A stretch of 64,000 nucleotides of DNA, taken from positions 496,001 to 560,000 of the forward strand of contig NW_024104285.1 of the NCBI RefSeq assembly GCF_003945595.2, given 5' to 3'. Both the position numbers and the translations under genes were made by a program. Position 1 is the first letter of the stretch. Each line of letters begins with the position of its first letter. The notes under the pieces were generated by a model that ran no database searches, was not told the origin of the DNA, and saw only the letters and a program-made list of their open reading frames with translations. Positions 25,701 through 36,060 of this stretch are shown piece by piece. Origin of the DNA: Pipra filicauda (lineage: Eukaryota > Chordata > Aves > Passeriformes > Pipridae).

Positions 25701-27209
25701 ATTCGAACAGAAAACAACACATAATCTGATTCAACTCTGCACAGAAGATGCCAAATTAGGACTTCATTTAAAATTAAGATTAATATTTGTACAATATATT
25801 CTTTTTTTCTTTTTTTGTTAACTCTTAGCAGCTGTTTCTTCTGTATTATTCTATCAGCAAGTTTTGTGAGATATAAGAAAGTAAATTGCCTCAAATGACA
25901 CACGTTTCTGGGCTGAAACAAGTTTCAGTTTTTCAGTATCTTCTCCATTTAACATATTTCTTCCTACAAGAGATGGCCTTTAAACATATTGAAACTTATC
26001 TTAAAATAAACTAAGACAAAATAGTAGTAAATCAGAGATTAAAAGCCTTGGGATGTTTCCAAATACTCTTTCTCAATCAGAGCACAGAGCTTGAAACAAG
26101 AGATGGTCAGCACTATTTTGATGAATTGTTTTATTGAAAAATGCTGTCTCAATGAAAAGGCAAAACTGCCCTCGCAACATCTTGATTCTTCAAATGCCCA
26201 CTACTATTAAACGTCTTTTTTTTCCAATGAAAGCCTTCTCTAATTCAAAACAACCAGATTTTATTCCAGACAACCAAAAGTAGTGGCATAGCAAGGGTAT
26301 ACTGGCCAAGGCTGAGGATGTAGGAATTTTTACTTCCCTGGAACAAGGGACTTGGAATTCCCCCAGTGACTGAAATCATCACTGATTTTCCTTAGTGTCT
26401 TTTTGATATTGCTATTTCTTTTATTACTGTGCTATATTAAAACAAAAAAGTGATACATTAGTATTCCAGTGAGACAACTACAAATAAACAACTTGCATTT
26501 TTATTTGTGGAATATTCTTCAGTGAGAGGGTAACAGGAGAATAACCAAATCAGAACTAACCAAATAACCAGAGCTGTGCACTAACCTTTTATGTTTTCTG
26601 TGTAACAAAATATACAGAGTTAGTAAAACTTTCAAAAACCCACAAGTCTTTAGTTATCTTAAGCTAAGCTAAGCAACAAACCTGGTATATGAATAACTCA
26701 AGCTTTTTTGTTTGTTTTGTGCCATGGAGTAGAATGAGAAAAATAATTTGAAAACCTTTTAAAAAAATTATTTCTTATTGATTTGGAGAACAGTTCTGCT
26801 CTGGCAAAAGAGAACATGTTCAATAGCTTGGATGTCCTAACACATTCCCTTCATTTTACTGTTGAAAGGAAAATTACAATGTTTTGTTTGTGCTGTAACA
26901 CTTTAAAGCATCTGTTAAGCACTTTCAAACCAATTACACTGTACATTGATTTTTTTCAAGCATATGTATTAACCCCTGAAAAGTCTTCTAAGAATCAATT
27001 ATGTTTAATTAAGCTCCCTCCAACATGCCCACTAGTATTTCAGTAGATCCACTTTTCAAAAGTTACTTCCAACACACATGGATATCTCCACTTCTTGTTA
27101 TTCAAAATCAAACTGGTTTTTTTTTCCAGACTGCATCACCCATATTTATAGGTCCCCTTTACCAGCTGATTGGCTCATTAGAGGGAGGATCTGCAGAGCC
27201 TAAGGATCA
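22719..27209. other. Long unique non-coding stretch
   Basis: Besides the 39-bp duplication at 23.5 kb I see no repeat. A TATA-like GGTATATAAATATAAC at about 24544 stands upstream of a slightly C-rich 250 bp. No LTR boundary, poly-A signal pair or transcript structure supports a promoter there. A 94-codon plus frame at 25537-25821 has no domain. Confidence 0.45.
23483..23550. repeat. Two-copy tandem duplication, 39-bp unit
   Basis: CTAATTAATTCTAATTTACT recurs at 23483 and 23522 and is followed in both copies by a variant of TTGCAAAT. The first copy continues TATATAGCTGT before the second begins. The unit contains two TAATTA-type homeodomain cores, so the duplication doubles potential binding sites. 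It could equally be plain slippage. Confidence 0.85.
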
Positions 27210-27242
27210 TATAGATAGATATATATATATATATATATATTC
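27210..27242. repeat. (GATA)2(AT)11 compound microsatellite
   Basis: ATAGATAGAT passes into eleven AT units, followed by TCTATTG. Short frames on both strands translate this run as alternating Tyr and Ile and are not genes. Confidence 0.92.
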
Positions 27243-28639
27243 TATTGTCTAACAATGTGCTGGGAAACAAGTTAGTTATCAGATCCAGCTCAACAGCCAT
27301 GGGATGAGCAGGTTTAGCCATGACAGCCTCTTGCACAGCCCTCAGCACAGAATGGCCAATGCCAAGGTGATTCCTCAAGGCAGCCACAGTAAAAATATGG
27401 TTTAAAACAAAATTTTTTTTGCATGAGTGACAAAATCCAGGGATTACAGTAAATACAAATCTGCTATCCTTAATCTTTTAAGTCAACTATTATGTTATTC
27501 AGAAAACACTTGCAACAGAATTCAAACTAACTTTTCAGTAGAGGAAGCTCAGGTTTGAAACAGATCTGCTGCCCCTTTTCTTTGATTCTGCCTTTTGTCA
27601 GGATTAAACAGAACATGCAATTTTCTGCTATGCAAGACTAGACTCCCATGAAAAGTTGGGGACAAGGCAATGGCACCTTCTCTCATTAAACCTGACAGAG
27701 TTTGGCTCTTTTACATGAAGCATTATTATTTTATCATTAAATATTGCCTATGGTTAAAACTGACTCTCAGGTTTTTTTTGAGAAACAAAATGGCTTTTAA
27801 TGTGATTTATTGCTGTTCTTAAACCTCTCACAGTATACTTCAGTGAAACACAGACTGAGATTTCTCAAAGGCTAGGAGGGGCATTTCTGCTAAACTTGAC
27901 TGTTCAGACTGGGAGATGTTAATGGAGTACTCTGTGCACAAGCAGAACCTTTTTCTAACTAGAGTTCACCACGTCATTGTCCTGCAGCAGAATAAGGAAG
28001 AAAGGAATAAGTAATAAATCCATGATGGTTTACTTCAAGTGCCTCTTGCCTTCTATGGCTGAGGTACTATCTGACAACATCACCCAAATGCAGTGCCACT
28101 GTACTTGCCACTGCAGTTAAACACATCAAAACCACAATTTGGCCAAATAAATGTGCCCCCTTATTGCAAATAGTAGTGGCAAACAGAGCATCCCACATAA
28201 TCTCTACTGAGCTTGAGTAATGATTTTAAAATTGTAATATCAGAGTCAATATCCAGCTTCAACAATGTCATTTTAAGATCTGAAATACCCACGGTATCTG
28301 TCATTTGTATAAGCCAGCAAATAATACCCCTGTATACCCACAGAGCACTTTCACATGTTCAAGGATCAAACTCCAAATTCATAGTAGAGTCCTACATGTT
28401 CAGTTATTGTTGCAATATTATTAACAGGAACAAAATTACCAAAACAGCATAAATTTCATTTCATCTGTCAGACTGGGATCACAGTTCAAAAAGTAAAATT
28501 ATTTAGAAAGGCTTTGTAACTCTTTTAATTTGACAAAATCACACTGTAGTACTATGGCAGAAATCTACTGATTAGAGTTGTCCTGATAAATTGTACATGA
28601 TACAAACCTTTAGAAAAAGTGATATTTGCAGGAACTTAC

Positions 28640-28733
28640 CAGCTCTCTTGCTGTAGAGAACTATGCCACTGGTCTCCTGAAAGAGCTTGTTGCAGGTTAA
28701 GATTGATCTCACAAATTTCAGTCTTCCCTGAAC
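28640..28733 (-). other. Exon-like segment, 94 bp, strong splice sites on minus strand
   Basis: Read on the minus strand, an acceptor GAATTCTTTTCCTCCCAG precedes the segment, and it ends in GAGCTG before the near-consensus donor GTAAGTTCC. It is open in two of its three frames. Frame 0 reads VQGRLKFVRSILTCNKLFQE and onward for 31 codons, and frame 2 is also open. I recognise neither peptide. It could be a real internal or non-coding exon, or a pseudo-exon. The sites are the best pair I found. No flanking exon is firmly established. Confidence 0.22.
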
Positions 28734-31700
28734 CTGGGAGGAAAAGAATTCAGGTATATGAAAATTCTCACCTAAATTTGTCTTAGAATTATTTACTTGG
28801 CAAAATTTCTTTGACTGTATTAAATTCTATACCAAGACCCACCCTCACTGTACTGCTGTGTTCATTTTAAATAACTACAACACCATTACAACACTGGTAA
28901 AATGCAAGAGTTGTAGTTTTATTTCATTGTAATCTGAAATCCATTCTTACGGAAGATGCCTATAAAATTCAATTTGCAAACTACAATTTATATCTTCGAA
29001 TTTTAAAGCAGCCTAAAGAATTTTACAGCAGGCATAGAATTTTCCATTAGATTGCATGGGTTTTTAAAGTTTTATAGATTCCTATTCAAACTCTAGAGTT
29101 AAAGACTGTTGGAAACATGTTAAATGGTTTTTACATAAAAGGCAAGATTGTAGAAATTAAATTTCAGTGTGGTTTTGATTCTTCAAAGGCTTTCTCTTGC
29201 ATCTCATTTGAACATGTGCTGGCCCTTTCCCAACACAATTCTGATCCCATGGGGGAAAAAAAGAAAATCTAAGGCAAACACTTTACAGCATGGATTTGTT
29301 TGTTTATTTATTTATTTTTGGCTGCAATGATGATCAGGGTCAGTCGGGGTAAGTCCTGGCTATGGTTATACAAGTAGCTGAACTGTTGTTATAATGGAAA
29401 AGAGTTTGTTACTACAAAACTACAGTCGATGGAACTAAGCCTGTAACTGAGTTGACTTGTGCTGGTGTAACAGCTGAAATGAAAGAGAATGACTGCAGCA
29501 TACTTGCAACACAAAAGCACACTTTTAAGCAAACAAATCATTGATGATGATGCCTTTCAGACTGTAATTTAGTGAGCTTTTTCGTTTGTTATGTTACTGA
29601 CAATCAGTTTTTAAAATAGGGTAATATTTGGGGAATAAACACGCAGCCACACTTTCCACACAGAGCAGAAGGAACCAAAACAAATACAGTGCAACCTCCA
29701 GAAAATCTGCACTGGGGTCATGTGAGCATAAGTCACTATTACTATAACTTTTTTTTTTCTTTTTGACTGGAGCACATTAATCCTTGCTAAGGCACTAAAG
29801 ATTATCAGACAATGTTGCTGATCATTGCTATTGCTTCTGATGTGCATGTGTCTACTTTGAATATATTTAATCAGAGTGAGTTCTTTTTCTGCAACCTAAT
29901 TCTATTGAGAAAATAAGAAGGTTGGACTATATCTATTCTAATCCCAGTCCTTTTAACAAACATCTGTCCTACATGATTTTTATAGTGTAACAGCTGGCCA
30001 CATACAGTTACAGTCCAGTAGAAATAAAGCATTTTACACCAAAATGCATGTTTGAGTACTGTAAATCCACTGAAGAATAACTATTCCTGAAGTAAATCAC
30101 AGTATAAATTCCACAAGGAGGAAGATGAATGCACTTCTACTTACAAAAAAAAACATAACCAATAAACAACAGCAGAGAGAACAGTGACAGTTTGGCACAG
30201 CTGGAGAGAACATGCACATTACCTGCATTTCAGTTAAAAGAGCAGTCCATTGAAGTACAGTCTATAGAAGTTAATAATAAATGCAGATTTCTATTTTAAG
30301 TTAACGTGTCTGTCAGACTTGAGACACATAACTGGTGTGTATGCATCAAATATACACACTGAGATATGATACATTTAAAATCAATGTGGATGTGTGCATG
30401 CTGATATATGTAGGTGGGTAGATGTGACTATTAGGGTAAATTCCAAGGGTGACTTCAGAATGTTTAATCTATGAGTGTTGAAACAGATATTGCCAAGCCT
30501 GATGAGCCTTAGAATTAACCCAATTAAACTATTTTCTGTACTGTAGGAAATAGCTGTTGGATAACAATACCACAGAATTTTGAAATAAATAAATAAAAAA
30601 ATCTTGCAATATATATATAAAGTATTAGCAACATTTTATTTTGCAGCTCACAGTAGACTTTTGTTATGGTGTTTTTCTCTGCTGCGTTCATTACCCCATC
30701 TTTACCTAATTCATTCCTTTTAACCTTTCTATCCTTCTCAAGACCTGGTAAATTTTCCATTACACTTATTTGTTACTTTGGCTACTTGGTGTTGTGTTAA
30801 ATTAGTTTACTGAGTGAACAGAACTAACTTTTATGTCTCTGAAAATGGAATGGTTTCTATAGATCCACAGAACTCAAAACTCCATTACTGGTTGATTGAA
30901 GAATAAAATCACTTGCAGAGGTGTTGGTTTCCTCAGAAAACAGAGTGAAGAGAAAGGACAACGTGTTTTTGGGATTCACAGAAGGAAGCAGAGGTTTCCT
31001 GAGTGAAACCACAGAGAAAAGAAAATTTAAACCTCATTTAGACTAGCTAGCATTCAGGTAGTCAAAAAAAACATAAGTATCCTAATCCTTTTTAAGTTCA
31101 GTGGAGTGGTAGTCATACTTCAAACATTTTGAAGTCAGTAGAAGAATCTAGAAAGTTTCTTGTTTGAAATCTAATCTTGTATCATGGGACTGCAGGAACT
31201 TCAGCACGGGAAGTACATTAAATGTGACCAGACATGACAGAGCTGTGGGATGTGCTCATTCCATGCCCAAAGACCTCTTCATCCTCAAAGATGGTATCAA
31301 GATTTCATACCCAAAACCAACAAAGCAAACAAAAAATGAGCTGGAGGGCCTAAAAATGCATTTTTTTTCACTTTTCTAGCACTAAACAAATTATTTGGAA
31401 GGAAGAGCAACTTCTAAGCCTGTGAACCTGCATATACCTGATGACACAGGGACCCTGCATACTGCAAAATTAGCTAAAGGTCAATTATTGGGTCTGCTGA
31501 GCCTTAACATACACTGTCCAACAAATATTTTTTTTTTTTTTTTAAAGTCCAATTAATAGTATCTTGGAGTTAAAGTTTTAATGAAATATTGTTGATCAAG
31601 GAATTTACCACTAGAGGTCTGAGTCTGTACTAACATTTTTTTCTGTCTTTTATTCTTTTTTCCCCTTACCTACAGCACACTCCCAGAATAGCTAAGACTA

Positions 31701-33121
31701 CTTCTTGATTCGAACCTCAGCCATTCATTTATAATTCATAGGCTACTTTCCCTGTTTTACTGAGATGTTGTAAAACATGAGGGGAAGTTTGCAAATGCCC
31801 CTGAATGGGAAATCTGGGTGCTTGGCATTCCTTCAAGAAACAAAGACCAAAAGGCAGTCAGTCTGTGCTACCTAAAATTACCATAAATTACACATTTGAT
31901 AATAAGTTATCATGTAGCAACACATTCACTTTTGTTAAGAAGCAAATCTTTTCAGAGGGAACCAGAATTACCTTGAGGTACATCCAACCGTTTCACTGGG
32001 GAATAACACATCTCTCCCTCACTAAGTACAAGGCCGTTTGTCACATAATTACCATGTTATTCTCAGATAATTGTCACACAGAAGCAGCACACAACAAGAG
32101 CAATGGCAGGATAGGTGTTAGGAAGAAGTTTGAAAATGACAGGAGCTCTTTCAAAAGAGAAACAGCAAAGCTCAATTTTTAATTATTTTATGTAGCAAGC
32201 TGTTAAGTTTTTACAGGTGGAGTAGGTTATAAATAAAACCTTCAAGTTTTAAGCTACTAGAGTGTTGACTACGTACCTATAGAAGACAACCTGACATTTT
32301 ATTTCAGACTAATGTTAATTGAAAAAATGTAGAGAGAAAAAAATAATAAGAGCAAAAATCGACCCATCTTAGGGCTAAGGGCTGATATGTTGCAAAAATT
32401 AAGAGTATCCCAAAATCCATGGGTGCCATCATACATCTGCTCAGCTTAAAACGTGGCATGAGTCAGCAATTTTAACCTAACATGTGCTTCTCTCCAGTAT
32501 CCCCATCACAACTGGTTCTTATTAATCTTGCAAAGAAGTGGAAGATATTAATCCAGGAGCAGTGCCATGTTAAAACAACTCTGCTGCTTCTCTGTTTTAG
32601 TGTCCTTACAGCCTTTACTGCCTCTGTAAGCCCTAATTGGATGTTCAGGCTGAGAATTCCAGGGAGAAACACCAACTTCCCTTTCCATTCAGGAACACTA
32701 CTCTGAGCAACACTTTGAAGCAGATTAGTGCCTATATTTGTTCTACTCATGATGAATATGCTTCCTCAATATTAGAAAGCTTTTTTTCCCCTCTGTAAGT
32801 ATTATCTAACAGCATTTGGAAGTAGTGCATCCAACTTGTAGATTTCTTATGTCTTCCAAAGGAATGACTGGTCACTGGGCTGTTATATTTTTTTTAAGGA
32901 GTGTGTTAATTTGGGAGTACACTTTTTAATCTTTTTCCTTTTTTTTTTTTTTTTTTTCCCTTGAAGGGAGCAACTGAAAAGCAAAAATCACACCATTATC
33001 AGAACTTGATTGCTCACTCTTTCCTTCTGAAGGCAAGTTTTGGTGAATGTGTAACATCTTCCACTCTGATAAACTGTATCAAGAACTACCAGACAGAAGG
33101 TGAACAAGCCTCCAGACTCAC

Positions 33122-33188
33122 CTCCACACCCAAAGAGGTGACATGGTCTCTGTTTCCCCTCTACTATTTACATCCTTCCCCTGTCCTG
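33122..33188 (-). other. Exon-like segment, 67 bp, strong splice sites on minus strand
   Basis: On the minus strand the acceptor GCTTCCTCACTCCCCCTACTCAG has an excellent pyrimidine tract. The segment ends in GTGTGGAG before GTGAGTCT, a strong donor. Only the frame starting at its third base is open. That frame does not match the phase left by the neighbouring exon-like segments on this strand, which argues against one coding transcript containing all of them. Confidence 0.16.
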
Positions 33189-33473
33189 CTGAGTAGGGGG
33201 AGTGAGGAAGCAGCTGGCTGGGAATTTGGCAGCTGCGCATGGAAAACCCACAACAGAAAGACAGAAAAACTTATAAATAAAAAGAACACCGTGCTGCTTC
33301 GTGGCATCTTCTGGAACAAGAGAAATTCAGTTTTTATCTGCTATTTTTCAATCAAGCCAAAGCTGCAGTTACACGCTGCTTTGCTCAGCTGTCCTGACTT
33401 CTCCACTGCCTGATGAGGATGCTGCTGTCAGAAAAACCTTTTCACTGAATTATGGGAGAGAGATCTTTCCACT

Positions 33474-33590
33474 TTGTTGATTTTCCCTTTTTACCCTTTA
33501 TTTTTCCTTCCCTTTTTTTGGAAAGACAATCTCCCTCAAACTCCCCCCTTTTTTTTTTTCCTTAATTTTACCACCTCTCATCTGACAGTT
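33474..33590 (+). repeat. Polypyrimidine tract
   Basis: The plus strand is overwhelmingly C and T: TTTTCCCTTTTTACCCTTTA, CTTCCCTTTTTTTGG, a short GAAAGACAATC interruption, then CCCCCCTTTTTTTTTTTTCC. Tracts of this kind can form triplex (H-DNA) structures. There is no tail or element boundary that would make it part of a transposon. A 68-codon phenylalanine-rich frame through it is a composition artefact. Confidence 0.7.
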
Positions 33591-33700
33591 CCTTTTGTTC
33601 AGTCCATTTCACTCACACCTTCTAAACCAAACTTTTACAGCAATAAAAACCTAAACCCAAAATTCATTGACCTGAACTAATGCAGCAGTTAGCCTTTTCT

Positions 33701-33769
33701 TTGAGCAGAGTATTAGACCAGTTAACCTCCAGAGGTCTCTTCTCAACCTGAATTATTCTCTGATTCTAA
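33701..33769 (+). mobile_element. CR1 LINE 3' end fragment
   Basis: TTGAGCAGAGTATTAGACC, AGTTAACCTCCAGAGGTCTC, TTCTCAACCTGAATTATTC and TCTGATTCT match the final 70 bp of the CR1 type ending 'gatctccagaggtcccttccaacctcaattattctgtgattc'. Substitutions are more frequent than in the 17.8- or 22.4-kb copies, which suggests an older insertion. Confidence 0.82.
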
Positions 33770-34509
33770 GATATACATATATACATATGCATATACAGAG
33801 CTGCTCTTTGACCAGAGTATGTATTCCACCTCATGATACAAAATCTGAAATTCTGCTGGCCCAGAGAATGACCTTGAATTGGTAATCTTAGTCTCTGTTG
33901 CCCACTCTCAAGGAAGATTTTCTTATTCAGGAGGATTATCAGAATCAGTAATGGCCTTTGCTCCTGCACGGCTTTATGGTATTTGCAAGTGTAACTTGTG
34001 CAGCATTGAGATAGACAGAGTAAACAAGGCCATAACAGAGGAGCAATATCAATGAGTTCTGGTTATCAACGTCGAGCTTCAAAAGAGAAATTTCAGTGCT
34101 GAAAATATGAAAATCTGAACAACTGGGACTAAACACAATTTCTCATAGGAACAGGAAGAAGTTCAAAGATGTGAAAACTTAGCTTTAATGGATATACTCT
34201 TTACTGTTTGTTTTCATGTAGTGAGTTTCTCAAGACAGTGGAAAACTAATTGCTTGCTAACATACAGTGTGGCATGTTTGAGGATTCACTAAGATTTACA
34301 CAAAAGCTAGAGAGGAAAAATATTGTGCCTTGAGGACAGAGCGTGACGGGCAGAGTCTGTCACAATGATAAAGGCTCCTAACCTTGCTGTCAGATGATGT
34401 CTTGCTTGAAGTGGCTTCGGAGTCAAATTCTGAGAAAACCAGTAACATTAACTCTAGTATGCACACTTCATTACCTCTCACAGAAAACACAATCACCAGA
34501 GTTTAATAA

Positions 34510-34870
34510 CTTGCTTCTAACTGTTTAATTGTGATGTCTCCAATAATAATTATTGATTACGTCCAAAAAAAATTACATTTTGTATAAGACGACTGCACAA
34601 CACACACGGGAACAAAGTGCCAGCTGATACTTTGCCAATTTGATTTATTAGGAGTTATGTATACAGAAGTGGCAGCTAATGTGCTGGCTGCCTTCCTGCT
34701 CTGCCTATTCTGTCCTAGTCCCTCCCCTTCAATGCTAATTAGAGAGTAAAGCATAACGAGGAGATAATTGCACATGGCTGCTGTTTGTGCCAACAGACTT
34801 TATGTAAATATTTTTAATACTTTCAGCTATTTTTCTTTTGCTACAGGTTGCATTTTTAAGGCAGAAGTTT
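34510..34870. promoter_or_regulatory. Candidate conserved non-coding element
   Basis: This stretch lacks recognisable repeats and packs developmental-factor core motifs: TAATAATTATTGATTAC, the SOX-type AACAAAG (34611), an E-box CAGCTG (34621), the palindromic homeodomain core CTAATTAG (34735) and an E-box CACATG (34771). Clusters of such motifs in AT-rich DNA are typical of vertebrate enhancers, but the motifs are short and common. Conservation cannot be judged here, so the call is inference. Confidence 0.3.
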
Positions 34871-35559
34871 GGGCAAACACCTCTTATTCTTCATTGTTCA
34901 ATGATTTTCAGACCATGCTTAAAATTATACTAAAAATGGGCAGTAATTTATTTTTTAGTTACATAAACCATACAGGAAAGCTTTCTTTGTAAGCAGCAAA
35001 GTAGTGAAAATGCTTTAGCTAAAGGAACTTTTAATACTGACCATCTGAAAGTAAATTAGGATATTAATTATTTGGATGGCAAAGTTGGTCAATTATTTTG
35101 TTATTGAAGCCAAGGTGTATGATTTTTATTATTATCTAAATATCCATCTGAAAATTAATTTTTTCATTCTTCATTCAAAATGCTCACAAACTGAGAATAA
35201 TGCCAAATTCTCTCAAAGTCAGTGCTACGAGAAACTGTCAGAAGATTAGCATGCAATGCTGAAAATATGGATGAATACGACAATGAGTTTCCCTGGCATA
35301 ATGTTCATTTGGAGAAGAAGCAATTAACAAAAATAAAAAAAAAAAATCATAAACAAGATGCTAAAGACTCAGGCTATTACTAACAAAATTTGTTTCCCTT
35401 CTTCCTCATTTAAATGTTAAAAATAATTTAGGAAGAAAATTAGATTCCAACTTCTAGCTTTTAAAATTATGATGAAATGTAGCAGCTGAAAAAATAAATC
35501 TCAGAATAATTTATTCTAATTTGTGTCTCTCATGAACAACAAAGTCCCTTGGAAGCAGA
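34871..35559. other. AT-rich unique sequence between two candidate regulatory blocks
   Basis: No repeat or exon was recognised. AT-rich cores such as TATTAATTATTTGG and GTCAATTATTTTG occur, so the regulatory-looking character may be continuous from 34.5 to 36.1 kb. Confidence 0.35.
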
Positions 35560-36060
35560 CCTTTATATAAAGTCATTAGACTGTTGCTATTTCACTGGGC
35601 AATGTTTTTAATGAACCAATGGCAGCTTGCTGATAACAATTAGATGAGATGAAATTAAACCATTCACACTCTTTAAAAGAGCAATGGTGCTCCTGATAAC
35701 AGAGACTTAATCACTGTGTTACCTAATCTGCTGCCTGTCTCGAACTTACTTCACTGCAGGTTGAAATTTAGTATTAAATGTCCATCAATAACAGTGTGCA
35801 AATAAAAATCATGAAAGCAAACTGATTTAATGTCAAACTAATGAGACTGGAAGCTCTGCTTAAGGAATTACATTTTAGCCTTTCTCAAATAAAGGGCTTA
35901 GAGTGGAGAGGGTTTCCCCAAATTTACTGGAGTAGGAGATTTCAGTGGTTAATGAGAGGATCACGACTAAATGTCAAACTAAATAATATCATAAACTCTT
36001 CATTTCTGATCCTTGCCAATTCAGAGCCACTTTCATACACCCTGTTATGACAGGTTCATT
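35560..36060. promoter_or_regulatory. Candidate conserved non-coding element with an internal 13-bp direct repeat
   Basis: The block contains ACCAATGG, the SOX-type AACAAT next to a homeodomain core (AACAATTAG at 35635), TCATTAG/CTAATGA cores and two copies of AATGTCAAACTAA (35829-35841 and 35970-35982) on the same strand. It is free of recognisable transposon sequence. An enhancer is plausible. The evidence is motif content only. A 69-codon plus frame (35841-36050) overlaps it but has no domain. Confidence 0.33.

Larger units (their letters stand above)
27243..33473. other. Long unique non-coding stretch with simple repeats
   Basis: Simple repeats include TTTG/TTTA at 29295-29319, T16 at 31528-31543 and T19 at 32939-32957. 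The longest open frame of the window (32961-33413, plus, 150 codons) starts just after the T19 run and shows no domain, signal peptide or splice context. Two minus-strand exon-like segments (28640-28733 and 33122-33188) are listed separately. The second is antisense to the long frame. Confidence 0.45.

Noticed and set aside
29920..29955. GGTTGGACTATATCTATTCT resembling a CR1 tail
   Set aside because: Only the 'ggttggact' word matches. No octamer or 'ccttccaac' segment follows.
32961..33413. Longest open frame (150 codons, plus)
   Set aside because: No domain, signal peptide, splice context or promoter. The length is within chance expectation for AT-rich 64 kb, and it begins right after a T19 run.
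35241..35253. GAAGATTAGCATG, identical to a piece of U6 snRNA
   Set aside because: Only 13 bases match. The flanking sequence does not continue as U6 on either side.
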